A DNA stretch of 64,000 bases from AG25 sp035517615 (GTDB lineage Bacteria; Gemmatimonadota; Gemmatimonadetes; Gemmatimonadales; GWC2-71-9): NCBI GenBank assembly GCA_035517615.1, contig DATIYM010000050.1, positions 13,776 to 77,775 on the forward strand, read 5' to 3'. The stretch's first letter is position 1, and every line of letters starts with the position of its first letter. The notes beneath the pieces are model-generated. The model searched no databases. It was given only the letters and a program-made list of their open reading frames with translations, and had not been told where the DNA came from. Both the position numbers and the translations under genes were made by a program. Shown here piece after piece: positions 19,762 to 29,445 of this stretch.

Positions 19762-19774
19762 TGCCAGACTGGCA
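19762..19774. promoter_or_regulatory. Inverted repeat in the rhomboid-dnaK intergenic region
   Basis: TGCCAG-A-CTGGCA, a perfect 6-bp dyad 83 bp upstream of dnaK. No CIRCE or HAIR element is visible in this gap, so this dyad is a candidate heat-shock or divergent operator; no regulator is assigned. A -10-like TATACA is at 19830-19835. Confidence 0.3.
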
Positions 19775-19856
19775 CCTTCATCGGGCACAGGAATTGCTTT
19801 CCGCGACCCGCGGGTAAGTCCGAGCATCATATACATCTTAGTGGAGAGTAACAATC

Positions 19857-21815
19857 ATGCCTGAGAAGATCATCGGCATCGACCTCGGTACCACCAACTC
19901 CGTCGTGGCAGTCATGGAGGGTGGGGACCCCGTCGTCATCCCGAACGCCGAAGGAGGGCGGGTCACGCCTTCCGTCGTGGCGTTCACGAAGGACGGCGAG
20001 CGGCTCGTTGGGCAGGTCGCCAAGCGTCAGGCTGTCACGAACCCGCAGAACACCGTGTTCTCGATCAAGCGGTTCATGGGCCGGCGGATTAGCGAGGTGT
20101 CCGAGGAGATCAAGCGCGTTCCCTACAAGGTCATGGACGGACCGAATGGGCTCGCCGCCGTGGAAATCCAGGGCAAGCGCTACACGCCGCCCGAAATATC
20201 GGCCATGATCCTGCAGAAGATGAAGCAGACGGCCGAGGATTACCTCGGCCACAAGGTCGAGAAAGCCGTCATCACGGTCCCCGCCTACTTCAACGATTCG
20301 CAGCGACAGGCCACGAAGGATGCCGGCCGGATCGCGGGGCTCGACGTGGTGCGCATCATCAATGAGCCCACCGCCTCCGCGCTCGCGTACGGTCTCGACA
20401 AGAAAAAGGAAGAGAAAGTCGCGGTGTACGACCTGGGTGGCGGCACGTATGACATTTCCGTGCTCGATCTGGCTGAGGGCGTGTTCGAGGTCCGTTCCAC
20501 CAACGGCGACACCCACCTCGGTGGCGACGACTTCGATGGGCGCATCATCGAGTGGCTCGTCTCGGAGTTCAAGCGCGACCAGGGCATCGACCTGTCCAAG
20601 GATCCGATGTCGCTGCAGCGTCTCAAGGAAGCGGCGGAAAAGGCCAAGATGGAGCTGTCGACCGTCATGCAGACGGAGATCAACCTGCCGTTCATCACGG
20701 CGGATGCGTCGGGTCCCAAGCATCTGAACATCACCCTGTCGCGCGCCAAGCTCGAGCAGCTGGTCGACGATCTCGTCCAGCGGACCATTCCGCCCATGGA
20801 GCAGGCGCTCAAGGACGCTGGGCTCAAGCCGACCGAGATCGACGAAGTGATCCTCGTCGGCGGTCAGACGCGGATGCCGAAGGTGCAGGAAATCGTGCAG
20901 AAGTTCTTCGGCAAGGAGCCGCACAAAGGCGTCAACCCGGATGAGGTGGTGGCGATCGGGGCGGCGATTCAGGGCGGCGTGCTCGCCGGCGAGGTGAAGG
21001 ACGTCCTCCTGCTCGACGTGACTCCGCTGTCGCTCGGCATCGAAACACTCGGGGGCGTCACCACCGTATTGATTCAACGGAACACCACGATTCCGACCAA
21101 GAAGTCGGAGGTGTTCTCGACCGCCGAGGACAATCAGACCACCGTCGAGATTCACGTCCTCCAGGGCGAGCGGCAGCTGGCGCTGGATAACCGCACCATC
21201 GGGAAATTCCAGCTCACGGGCATCCCGCCGGCTCCGCGCGGCATGCCGCAGGTCGAAGTGACCTTCGATATCGACGCGAACGGCATCCTGCACGTCTCGG
21301 CCAAGGACCGGGCGACCGGCAAGGAGCAAAAGATCCGGATCGAAGCGTCCTCGGGCCTGGGCGAGAAGGATATCGAGCGGATGGTGCGCGACGCCGAGTC
21401 GCATGCCGCCGATGATCGGAAGCGGCGCGAGGAAATCGAGCGCCGTAACCGCCTCGATACCCTGGTATACGAAGTCGAGAAGAGCTCGAAGGAGTGGGGC
21501 GACAAGCTCGACGCGTCCCTCAAGTCCCGACTCGATGCGGCGGTCTCCGGCGCGCAGCAGGCGCTGCGCTCCGGCAATGGCGATGAGATCGCGAAGGCCT
21601 TAGAGGAGCTCCAGCAAGCGTACTCAGCCGCCGGTGCGTCGCTGTACGCGGCGCAACGCGGAGCCGGTACGGGCGGGGCCGGGGGGGGGGCCGGTGAATC
21701 CGGCCCCGGCGCGCCCGGAGAGCAGGGTGAACCGGCCGGCGCCAGGGCAGGACAGGATAACGTCGTCGATGCAGATTACGAGATCGTCGACGAAGACAAG
21801 AACAAGAAGCAGTAA
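19857..21815 (+). CDS. dnaK: Chaperone DnaK (Hsp70)
   Basis: ATP-dependent chaperone, 652 aa. The ATPase domain opens with IIGIDLGTTNSVVAVMEG and carries VPAYFNDSQRQATKDAG, DLGGGTYDIS and VGGQTRMPKVQE. The substrate domain includes DVTPLSLGIETLGG. The lid and a Gly/Ala/Pro-rich tail end in VDADYEIVDEDKNKK, the usual DnaK C-terminal motif. A guanine run sits in the tail coding region near 21,680. The start is backed by TGGAGAG. No dnaJ or grpE is adjacent; an HtrA protease follows after 30 bp. Confidence 0.97.
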   Translation: MPEKIIGIDLGTTNSVVAVMEGGDPVVIPNAEGGRVTPSVVAFTKDGERLVGQVAKRQAVTNPQNTVFSIKRFMGRRISEVSEEIKRVPYKVMDGPNGLAAVEIQGKRYTPPEISAMILQKMKQTAEDYLGHKVEKAVITVPAYFNDSQRQATKDAGRIAGLDVVRIINEPTASALAYGLDKKKEEKVAVYDLGGGTYDISVLDLAEGVFEVRSTNGDTHLGGDDFDGRIIEWLVSEFKRDQGIDLSKDPMSLQRLKEAAEKAKMELSTVMQTEINLPFITADASGPKHLNITLSRAKLEQLVDDLVQRTIPPMEQALKDAGLKPTEIDEVILVGGQTRMPKVQEIVQKFFGKEPHKGVNPDEVVAIGAAIQGGVLAGEVKDVLLLDVTPLSLGIETLGGVTTVLIQRNTTIPTKKSEVFSTAEDNQTTVEIHVLQGERQLALDNRTIGKFQLTGIPPAPRGMPQVEVTFDIDANGILHVSAKDRATGKEQKIRIEASSGLGEKDIERMVRDAESHAADDRKRREEIERRNRLDTLVYEVEKSSKEWGDKLDASLKSRLDAAVSGAQQALRSGNGDEIAKALEELQQAYSAAGASLYAAQRGAGTGGAGGGAGESGPGAPGEQGEPAGARAGQDNVVDADYEIVDEDKNKKQ

Positions 21816-21845
21816 TAATCTTCCTCCGGGAGCAGCGAGAAGCCG

Positions 21846-23426
21846 ATGTCGGTACGCACGCGTGATTGGTTGAAATTCGGGATGCTGGTCGCGATCGCCT
21901 TTGTATTCGGATTGGCGTTTGCCTCGGCATTGAACCTGCCTTCCAAGGGTCGGGCGACCGAGGCGGCGCAGGCCCCGCAAACCGCAGTGCCGCCGGCATC
22001 GGCGCGCACGCCACTTCCTGCGGCCAAGCCGATCGCGGATTTGAGTAGCGCTTTCGTCTCGGTGGCAGACCACGTGCGGCCCAGCGTGGTCTTCGTCCGC
22101 TCGGAGCACCGGGAGCGGACTGACGCGTCCCGCCTGCCTCCGGGTTTCGAGGATTTCTTCCCGCAGTTCCGGCGCCGACCCCAGGTCGAACAGGGCACGG
22201 GCTCGGGTTTCATTGTCTCACCAGATGGATTGATTCTCACGAACAACCACGTCGTAGCCGGCGCCGATCGCGTGACCGTGCGGCTGTACGACAAGCGCGA
22301 GTTCACGGCCAAGGTGATCGGAACCGATCCCGCTACGGACGTCGCGGTCATCAAGATCCCCGCAACCGACCTGCCGGCGGTCATCATGGGTAACTCGGAT
22401 TCGACCCGGGTGGGTGAGTGGGTGCTGGCGATCGGAAATCCGCTGGGCGAGCAATTCGCCTTCACGGTGACCGCCGGCATCGTCAGCGCCAAGGGGCGCC
22501 TGCTCAATGGACTGCAGCAGTCGCGCTACGCCATTCAGGACTTCATTCAGACCGACGCGGCGATCAACCCCGGCAACTCCGGTGGCCCGCTGGTCGACAT
22601 CCAGGGTGAGGTCATTGGAATCAACGCCGCCATTGCCAGCGAGACGGGCTTCTACTCGGGCTACGGGTTCGCAATTCCAATCAACCTGGCCCACTCGGTG
22701 ATGACGCAGCTCGTCAAAACGGGACACGTCGAGCGTGCCGTCATGGGCATTGCGATCCGCGACGCAACGCCTGAGGACGCCGATGCCGTCGGACTCAAGT
22801 CCATTACCGGTGTGGTGGTGAACAGCTATACCGGCGACGACTCGCCGGCAAAGAAGGCGGGTCTCCAGCCCGGCGACGTTATCGTGGCCCTCGATGGCCA
22901 GCCGGTCAACAACGTCCCGCAACTGCAGCAGATGGTCGGCTTCAAGAAGCCGAACGAGACGGTAGATGTCAGCGTACTCCGGCAGGGCGGCGTGAAGAAG
23001 AACTACACGGTGCGGCTCGAGCGGGCCCCGTTGAGCGATGAGGAAGTCGCCTCGAATTCGCCCAAGTCCGGCGGCGGAGATACCGCGCCCACAGAGGAAT
23101 CCCTGGGCATTTCCGCGCAGCCCTTGGGCCCCGACGACGGGCAGGATCCGCGGTTCCGCTCAGTCATCCAGCAAGGTGGTGGGATGGTGGTGACGTCGGT
23201 ATCACCGGACGGTCCCGCCTACCAGCGGCTCGCGACCGTCGACGATCCGGGCGGCCCCGATATCATCGTCAAGGTGAACGGGTCGCCGACCCGGAGCCGC
23301 AGCGAGTTCCGTGATGCGCTCTCGAAGGTCAAGAGCGGGGATATCGTGACGCTGCAAATCCTCAGCCCTGACCCCTCGTCGCCGTCGAATTGGACGGGAC
23401 GGGTGGTTCGGCTGCGGGCGCGCTGA
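21846..23426 (+). CDS. HtrA/DegP-type periplasmic serine protease
   Basis: Envelope quality-control protease, 526 aa. An N-terminal TM anchor (about 10-29) is followed by a trypsin-like domain with triad H135 (LTNNHVVAGAD), D165 (ATDVAVIKI) and S245 (NPGNSGGPL). PDZ1 (about 280-370) includes KKAGLQPGDVIVALDGQPV. A second PDZ (about 405-520) includes DIIVKVNGSPTRSR. The anchor suggests it stays in the inner membrane facing the periplasm. It follows dnaK by 30 bp and may be co-expressed with it. Its last 65 bp overlap the 3' end of the convergent membrane protein gene. Confidence 0.92.
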   Translation: MSVRTRDWLKFGMLVAIAFVFGLAFASALNLPSKGRATEAAQAPQTAVPPASARTPLPAAKPIADLSSAFVSVADHVRPSVVFVRSEHRERTDASRLPPGFEDFFPQFRRRPQVEQGTGSGFIVSPDGLILTNNHVVAGADRVTVRLYDKREFTAKVIGTDPATDVAVIKIPATDLPAVIMGNSDSTRVGEWVLAIGNPLGEQFAFTVTAGIVSAKGRLLNGLQQSRYAIQDFIQTDAAINPGNSGGPLVDIQGEVIGINAAIASETGFYSGYGFAIPINLAHSVMTQLVKTGHVERAVMGIAIRDATPEDADAVGLKSITGVVVNSYTGDDSPAKKAGLQPGDVIVALDGQPVNNVPQLQQMVGFKKPNETVDVSVLRQGGVKKNYTVRLERAPLSDEEVASNSPKSGGGDTAPTEESLGISAQPLGPDDGQDPRFRSVIQQGGGMVVTSVSPDGPAYQRLATVDDPGGPDIIVKVNGSPTRSRSEFRDALSKVKSGDIVTLQILSPDPSSPSNWTGRVVRLRAR

Positions 23427-24063
23427 GCAGCACCGCCGCGACGACGAATTGCCAGAGGACGGGAAGGACGAAGGCTGCCTGGTCAGCCCTCGTCCTTTCG
23501 TCAAACAGGACCGCGAGCACGATCCCGATCACTCCGCTCGCGATCCCAAGCCAGCCGAGGTAACGGGGCAAGACCCGGCCCCGGACGGCACCCCAGCCGA
23601 ATAGATACGTAGAGATACCGAGGGCGAACGCCGCAAACCGCTGCGCGGCCAGGGCAAACGGGTGAGCCATGTCGTACAGGAAAATCGCGCGAGTAGCGGT
23701 CATCCCGGGCTCCGCGGCCCGGAAATTCTGCGCCAGCATCCACGCCGTGCCCGCCATGAATGCGACGATGATTACCCACGCCGCATATGCGAGCGTCCCC
23801 ACGGCGAGACCGGCCCGCATGGCCCGCTCGCCTTCGGTTCCCGCGTGGAGCGCGGCGAGGCCGGCGAGCCCGGTCAGGCACAGCGCGAATCCGAACAGGA
23901 ACGCCCAGTGAATCGCGCGCCAGGCGCTCGATCCAGCGACCAGCGCGAGCTGGGCGGCGCCGTCTCCCATCAGGTGAGGATGGAGTGCTCCGGCGGCAAT
24001 GACGAGCAGAGCACCGACAAGCAGGCTTAGCGTGTAGCCAGGCTGACGCGGGGCGGTGGTCAT
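23362..24063 (-). CDS. Predicted six-to-seven-helix membrane protein, unknown function
   Basis: A 233-aa hydrophobic protein with about six TM segments (near 10-30, 43-65, 80-103, 135-155, 165-187 and 195-212). The C-terminal 18 residues are polar. I do not recognise the family with certainty; the overall look is that of DUF4386-type proteins. Its 3' end overlaps the htrA end by 65 bp on the opposite strand, so the true C-terminus is uncertain only in this sense. It is divergent from the Ser/Thr kinase, sharing a 46-bp gap. Confidence 0.6.
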   Translation of the reverse strand: MTTAPRQPGYTLSLLVGALLVIAAGALHPHLMGDGAAQLALVAGSSAWRAIHWAFLFGFALCLTGLAGLAALHAGTEGERAMRAGLAVGTLAYAAWVIIVAFMAGTAWMLAQNFRAAEPGMTATRAIFLYDMAHPFALAAQRFAAFALGISTYLFGWGAVRGRVLPRYLGWLGIASGVIGIVLAVLFDERTRADQAAFVLPVLWQFVVAAVLLSAPAAEPPVPSNSTATRGQG

Positions 24064-24109
24064 ACGCTAATGTAGCATACGGCCGCCATTGTCGAGGTAT
24101 CTTGCGATC

Positions 24110-27043
24110 ATGATCGAGCTGCGGGATCGGGTGCAGGAAGTTCTCGGATCTTCGTACCGCATCGAGCGCGAGCTCGGCGCGGGCGGAATGAGCCGGGTAT
24201 TCGTGGCATTCGAAACGGCGCTCGAGCGCCGTGTGGTCGTGAAGGTCCTGCCGCCGCAGCTCGCGCTCGCCATCGCCCGCGAGCGGTTCCGGCGCGAAAT
24301 TCAGCTCGCCGCGTCGCTGCAACATCCGCACATCGTTCCCCTGCTCGCCGCCGGCGGTTCGGGCGACGTGTTCTACTACACGATGCCCTACGTCGAGGGC
24401 GAATCGCTCCGATCGAGGCTCGCACGGGAGGGGCGCCTGTCGATTCGCGACGCCATCCGTACCCTGCGGGATGTGGCGGATGCTCTGGCGTATGCGCATG
24501 AACGTGGCATCGTGCACCGCGACATCAAGCCGGACAACATCCTGTTGTCGGGCGGCCACGCCGTCGTCGCCGACTTCGGCGTGGCGAAGGCGCTGAGTTA
24601 CGCCGGCGGAGAGTCGGCGCTCACCTCCCTCGGTCTCGCGATCGGCACGCCCGCGTACATGGCCCCGGAGCAGGCAGCGGGGGATCCCAATGTCGACGCG
24701 CGGGCGGACCTCTACGCGCTGGGCGCGACGGCGTACGAGATGCTCACGGGCCGGCCCCCCTTCCCCGACCTCGCACCGCATCGAATGATCGCGGCGCACG
24801 TCCTCGATCCCGTGACCCCCGTTATCGATCAGCGGCCGGATGTACCGGCCGAGCTCGCCGAGCTGGTCATGCGCTGCCTCGACAAGGCCGCCGACCAGCG
24901 ACCCACGAGCGCAGCCGCCGTGCGCGATGCGCTCGACAGCATCAGCTCGGGATCGGGGGCCGCGGCCCGCTCCGCCGCAAGGAAATCGAGATCCTGGATC
25001 GGCGCCTCCGTGGCAGTGGGCGTGCTGACCGTGCTCGCTCTCGGGTGGGTGGCATTGCGACACGAGCCTCCGGCCCCGTTGGATCAGAACCGGGTTGCCG
25101 TCGCGCCGTTCGATGTGGTCGGCCCCACGGGGTTCGGGCTGTGGCATGAAGGGCTGGTCGACGTGCTGTCGCGCGGGCTCGATGGCGCGGGCCCACTGCG
25201 CACCGTCTCACCGACCCTCGTCATCCGTCGCTGGCACGGGCGGTCCGATCAGTCATCGGCGGAAGCGCTCGGCCGCGAGACCGGCGCACAGACGGTGATC
25301 TATGGCAGCCTCCTCTCGGCGGGGCCGGATTCCGTCCGGGTCACGGCCACCATTTTCGACGTCTCGCGGGGCGTGTCGCTCGCCGAACTCGAGCTACGCG
25401 ACCGCGCCGATCGCATGGATCGCGTGGCTGATTCGCTGGTCGTGCACGTGCTGCGGGAGATGGACCGCACGCGAGCGATCGGCCTCGTGCGTGGCGCGCC
25501 GCTCGGGTCCCGGTCGTTATCGGCGCTCAAGGCGTTTCTCGTTGGCGAGCAATACCTGCGACGGTCGCAGTGGGATTCGACGATCGAGTACGATCAACGC
25601 GCACTCGCACTCGACTCGGGTTTCGCGCTCGCCTGGAGCCATGCGGGACTCGCCGCCGGCTGGGCGCACTCGGCGGTCGACACCCTCTCGATCACCTACC
25701 TGCTGCGCGCCGGCGCCTTGAATCGCGGCCTCGCCCCGCGCGAAAGCCTGATCGTGCAGGCGGAGTCACTCCAGGCCACGCTGTTCGGATTCTCCGAACA
25801 GCTCGGGCCGCTCCGCTGGAGCTACTCGCGGCGACTGATCGCAATGTTGACGGAAGCCGTGCGGCGCTACCCCACGGACCCCGAGCTGTGGTACATGCTC
25901 GGCGACGCCTCGTTTCACCAGGGGTTGTTGGCCGGAGTGGGGCGCGAACAAACTCTGGCGGCGTTCGACCGCTCGATCGCCCTCGACTCCGCGTTCACCC
26001 CATCCTATGTGCATTCGATTGAGCTGGGCATGGAGCTGCGCGGTGTGGAGGCAAGCCGCCGCTACGCAACCGGATATCTGCGCGCCGGCGCGGCCGGAAG
26101 CTACGCCGATGCTGTGGGACTGATGCTGTTGCTGCTCAATCCCCGCACCGCGCGCGACCCGGCGACGCTGGCGCTGCTCGACACGATGCCCATGGTGGCG
26201 ACGCACCTCGCCACCTTGGCGGTGATCGAGTCGCTCGACTCGAGCGAGACGGGGGTTTGGGTGGCACAGCGCCACCGCGACCGGATTCTGCGCGAGGCGC
26301 GCACGGCCGATGACTCGGCCCAGGCCGACTGGGCGCTCTACCCGGCGCTCGCGCTGCGCGGACATCTCGAGGACGCCCGGCGCCACCTCGCCCCGAAGAA
26401 TTCGCTCAACGCCGAGCTGGCCCTGCTGGGCTCGATTCCGCCCGATACCGCCAACGCAATCATGCGGCGCTGGATTTCGTGGAAGGATGTCCGCGGTGCC
26501 AGGCCGTGGTGGGCGCTGCCCTGGTGGGCGTCGCGCCGCGACACGGCCATGATCGCCGCCACCGCGCGCATGGCCAATCAGGGGTTACGGGCGCCGCCGT
26601 TTCCGCTGTCACCCACCCAGCGGGAAATTGTCGGCTATGTGACACACTCGTCCCAGGCATACATGGCGCTCGCCCGCGGCGACTCGGGCGAGGCGCTGCG
26701 GCGCTTCGAAGCGTTGCCCGACAGCGCGTGCTTCGGTCAATGCGAGCTGGACGCGCTGACGCGCATCAAGCTGCTAGTGGCATTCGGACAGTATGACGAC
26801 GCCGCGCGTCGGCTCGCAACTCCGCCGGTAATCGACTGGTCCAAATGGGCAACCACACCGACGCACGTGCTCTGGGAGATGGAACGCGCCCGCGTGGCGG
26901 AGCGGCTGCACGACCGCGAAACGGCGCGCGCCGGATATGGCTACGTCGCCGCGGCGTGGCTGCACGCCGACTCGACCCTCGCGCCCTACGTTCGGGAAGC
27001 GCGGGCTGGACTGCTGCGGCTCGAAACCGACACGAAGTCCTAG
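24110..27043 (+). CDS. Membrane Ser/Thr protein kinase with TolB-like and TPR sensor region
   Basis: Hanks-type kinase, 977 aa. The kinase domain (about 15-275) has the Gly loop LGAGGMSRVF, VVKVLP lysine, catalytic HRDIKPDN (about 136-143), DFGVAK and APEQ. One TM helix (about 300-320, IGASVAVGVLTVLALGWVAL) precedes a long extracytoplasmic region. That region starts with a TolB-N-like module (NRVAVAPFDVVG to VIYGSLLSAG) followed by TPR-like helices rich in Leu/Ala. This architecture is repeated many times in Gemmatimonadota-type genomes. ATG 24110 is preferred over the in-frame TTG at 24089. Ligand and targets are unknown. Confidence 0.85.
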   Translation: MIELRDRVQEVLGSSYRIERELGAGGMSRVFVAFETALERRVVVKVLPPQLALAIARERFRREIQLAASLQHPHIVPLLAAGGSGDVFYYTMPYVEGESLRSRLAREGRLSIRDAIRTLRDVADALAYAHERGIVHRDIKPDNILLSGGHAVVADFGVAKALSYAGGESALTSLGLAIGTPAYMAPEQAAGDPNVDARADLYALGATAYEMLTGRPPFPDLAPHRMIAAHVLDPVTPVIDQRPDVPAELAELVMRCLDKAADQRPTSAAAVRDALDSISSGSGAAARSAARKSRSWIGASVAVGVLTVLALGWVALRHEPPAPLDQNRVAVAPFDVVGPTGFGLWHEGLVDVLSRGLDGAGPLRTVSPTLVIRRWHGRSDQSSAEALGRETGAQTVIYGSLLSAGPDSVRVTATIFDVSRGVSLAELELRDRADRMDRVADSLVVHVLREMDRTRAIGLVRGAPLGSRSLSALKAFLVGEQYLRRSQWDSTIEYDQRALALDSGFALAWSHAGLAAGWAHSAVDTLSITYLLRAGALNRGLAPRESLIVQAESLQATLFGFSEQLGPLRWSYSRRLIAMLTEAVRRYPTDPELWYMLGDASFHQGLLAGVGREQTLAAFDRSIALDSAFTPSYVHSIELGMELRGVEASRRYATGYLRAGAAGSYADAVGLMLLLLNPRTARDPATLALLDTMPMVATHLATLAVIESLDSSETGVWVAQRHRDRILREARTADDSAQADWALYPALALRGHLEDARRHLAPKNSLNAELALLGSIPPDTANAIMRRWISWKDVRGARPWWALPWWASRRDTAMIAATARMANQGLRAPPFPLSPTQREIVGYVTHSSQAYMALARGDSGEALRRFEALPDSACFGQCELDALTRIKLLVAFGQYDDAARRLATPPVIDWSKWATTPTHVLWEMERARVAERLHDRETARAGYGYVAAAWLHADSTLAPYVREARAGLLRLETDTKS

Positions 27044-27726
27044 GGCCTGAGACCGGGCAGCTGCATCATCATCTGCGGTGTTTCGGTAATCGACGACTGC
27101 GCATCAGCCCCCGACCCGAGCAGCGCGGTTTCGCCGCCCGAGGCCGGCGCGAGCTTCACCGCCCCGAAGGGCACGCTTTGCGACAGCCACGCGTCGCCTT
27201 CGGGTGCGTGAACGTGCAGTGCGCGAATCGAGCCTGCCGGAACGTTGACTTTCTCCCATCCTACCGTCTGGGCCGACGCGCAGCGCCGCCCCATTTCCAT
27301 GGCCGGGTTGAGCTGGGCCAGCCGCTGGCTGATGAGCGGCAGCAGCTCATCGGGAACGCGGGCCGCCGGCTGCGACCCGGACTTGAACACCAGCCCGTGA
27401 ATCCCGTTCGCGTCGAACACGAAGCTCGGGACGAGAACCTGGGCAATCCAATTCGCCGACGGGTTCCGGCCCGACGAATCGCGCACTTCGATCCAGTACA
27501 GGGTGGTGTCACCGCGGGGTTCCGAGCCCACGGCGGCGATGCGCATTTCCGAACCGTCGAGCTGGCCACCCGCGATGCCATACTTGGCCCATTGTCCGAC
27601 CTTCACCTGACCGAGCGACCGGCACAGCGTGGCCAAGTCTCCGGTTGTCTGGGCCGGAAGTCGGGACGCGGTGATCAACCCGAGCGCGAGAACCGAAACG
27701 AGCCCGCGCTGCGCCAGATACGACAT
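27040..27726 (-). CDS. Secreted hypothetical protein
   Basis: A 228-aa exported protein of unknown function. The signal peptide is about 1-24 (LAQRGLVSVLALGLITASRLPAQ). ATG 27726 is preferred over 27744 because GGGGGA lies just upstream and the signal peptide is then of standard length. The mature part is beta-rich without recognisable motifs, and contains two Cys (in LCRSLG and RRCASA) that could form one disulfide. It converges with the Ser/Thr kinase gene, overlapping by 4 bp. Confidence 0.6.
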   Translation of the reverse strand: MSYLAQRGLVSVLALGLITASRLPAQTTGDLATLCRSLGQVKVGQWAKYGIAGGQLDGSEMRIAAVGSEPRGDTTLYWIEVRDSSGRNPSANWIAQVLVPSFVFDANGIHGLVFKSGSQPAARVPDELLPLISQRLAQLNPAMEMGRRCASAQTVGWEKVNVPAGSIRALHVHAPEGDAWLSQSVPFGAVKLAPASGGETALLGSGADAQSSITETPQMMMQLPGLRP

Positions 27727-27740
27727 GCTGTTTCCCCCGA

Positions 27741-28349
27741 TCAATGATCTGTGATGATACCCGGTTGTCGCTCCAAATCGCCCGGGCTATCGACATCGGC
27801 GAGAGCCTGAGCGGGCCAGTCGATGAAACGCACGGCGGGCCCGTGCCGTTGCACGACCGACTTGAATCCCTCGCCCGTCCAGGCCACGAGCTCGGGGAAG
27901 ATCGAGCGATGGAACCGCACGGGCGGCGCGATCACCCCTTCGTATCGCGACGCAACGATCGGCGCTGCATCGTGCGCCGCGCTGTCACGCACCGCTCGGA
28001 CCATCTCCGCCGTCACCCGGACCATGTCGGCGAGCAGCACGATGGCGCCAGTCGAGGACCGGGGGACGCGGCGCAGGCCGACGTGGAGCGACGCGCTCAT
28101 CGCCCCGTCGTCCCACCGCGGATTCAGCGCCACGTCGCACTGGAGCGAGCCCAAAGCACGCCGCACCTGGTCGGCTGCAAAGCCCAGGACCACGATCACC
28201 GGCCGTAGCCCCGCGTCGACCGCGACACGCGTGGATCGTCGCACGAGCGGCTCGCCATCGAATTCCAGCAGCAGTTTGTTGCGCCCCGGACCCATGCGCC
28301 GCGACGCGCCGGCCGCAAGTACGACGGCCGCGAATCGTGCGTCAGGCAT
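27741..28349 (-). CDS. MocA/MobA-like nucleotidyltransferase
   Basis: Transfers a nucleotide, probably CMP, onto a molybdopterin-type cofactor; 202 aa. The NTP-binding motif VLAAGASRRMGPGRNKLLL opens the protein, and VLLADMVRVT carries the metal Asp usual in this family (D in LAD-M). The C-terminal half has the ALADVDSPGDL ending typical of MocA. ATG 28349 overlaps the xdhC stop by 8 bp; a longer in-frame start lies inside xdhC. The pairing with XdhC points to maturation of a molybdenum hydroxylase (xanthine or CO dehydrogenase type), but no such enzyme is in the window. Confidence 0.8.
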   Translation of the reverse strand: MPDARFAAVVLAAGASRRMGPGRNKLLLEFDGEPLVRRSTRVAVDAGLRPVIVVLGFAADQVRRALGSLQCDVALNPRWDDGAMSASLHVGLRRVPRSSTGAIVLLADMVRVTAEMVRAVRDSAAHDAAPIVASRYEGVIAPPVRFHRSIFPELVAWTGEGFKSVVQRHGPAVRFIDWPAQALADVDSPGDLERQPGIITDH

Positions 28350-29400
28350 GAATGCCGAGCGCTCGGTCGCGCAGCGATTGCGCCGGCCGGTCGGACCGAA
28401 ACGCCAGCAGCTCGGCCACGATCGAAAGCGCAACCTGCTCGGCGCCATCGGCGCCGATGTCGAGACCGACAGGCCCATGGAGCCGGCGCGGATCGATCGC
28501 GGCGGTGATCCCGAGGCCCGCGGTTTCGAGCATGTGGCTCGTGCGCTCCCGCGGTCCCAGCACGCCTATATAAGGAATGGGCGTCGAAACGAGAGCCGCC
28601 ACATACGCCATATCGTCCGCGAAATTGTGCGTCATCACGACGGCATAGCTCCGCGCCGGAACGATCAACCGGGCAAGATTCTCCCCGTCGGTCTCGATGA
28701 GGCGCTCGGCATCCGCGAAGCGCGCCGGATCGAGACGTCCAGAGCGGCGATCCACGACCACCACGCGAAAGCCCACTCCGGACGCGAGCCGCGCCAGCGC
28801 CGGCGCATCTTCGCCGGCGCCGCATATGACCAGTGTGGGCGGCGGATCGAACGCGTCGAAAAAAATCGACCGGCCGCGAATCGATTCCAGACTGCCGCAC
28901 TCCTGCGCCAGCAGGTCGCGGGCACGCGCGAGCGCCTGGTCATCGAGATCGGGCGATCCCAGCCCGCCTTGGCAGGCCTCCGCTGTGACCGTGAGCGCCC
29001 GTCCCTCGAGATCCGTACATAGCACGAATGGAACGGGTGCCGAGCTCGCCAGCAGCTCGCGCACGAGCGGCGGCGAACCACGCGCGGCGGCGACGCGAAC
29101 GTCCACCCGTCCCTCACACCCGAGGCCTAGGTCCCAGGCGTGGACGGTATCATGACTCGAGCAGTAGATCCGTAGCTCCGGCGCACCGGAGCGCAATACG
29201 TGCCGCGCGACCTGAACCACGTCCTGTTCGAGACAGCCGCCGCTCACGTTGCCCACGGTGGAACCATCCGACAAGACGAGAAGCTTGGCGCCTGCGTGGC
29301 GGTAGGCCGACCCGATCACGCGAACGACAGTCGCAAGCGCCGCGGATTCTCCGGCTTGAACGACTGCATCGAGCCGGGCCAGCACCGCGCGCGTTTCCAT
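28342..29400 (-). CDS. xdhC: XdhC/CoxI-family protein
   Basis: Molybdenum-hydroxylase accessory protein, 352 aa. The N-terminal XdhC/CoxI domain shows SAALATVVRVIGSAYRHAGA and VGNVSGGCLEQDVV (the conserved Cys). The C-terminal Rossmann domain starts TLVICGAGEDAPALARLA and includes VVMTHNFADDMAYV and YIGVLGPRER. It binds or hands over the sulfurated cofactor. It lies 45 bp downstream of the CysO-like gene and overlaps the MocA-like gene, forming a probable sulfur/molybdenum cofactor unit. Confidence 0.88.
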   Translation of the reverse strand: METRAVLARLDAVVQAGESAALATVVRVIGSAYRHAGAKLLVLSDGSTVGNVSGGCLEQDVVQVARHVLRSGAPELRIYCSSHDTVHAWDLGLGCEGRVDVRVAAARGSPPLVRELLASSAPVPFVLCTDLEGRALTVTAEACQGGLGSPDLDDQALARARDLLAQECGSLESIRGRSIFFDAFDPPPTLVICGAGEDAPALARLASGVGFRVVVVDRRSGRLDPARFADAERLIETDGENLARLIVPARSYAVVMTHNFADDMAYVAALVSTPIPYIGVLGPRERTSHMLETAGLGITAAIDPRRLHGPVGLDIGADGAEQVALSIVAELLAFRSDRPAQSLRDRALGIHA

Positions 29401-29445
29401 CCATTTTTTCGTGGGGCGACTCCCGGAAGAGCCCTACGGATCTCG

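Noticed and set aside
19739..19856. CIRCE element upstream of dnaK
   Set aside because: No TTAGCACTC-N9-GAGTGCTAA is present; only a shorter TGCCAG dyad was found.
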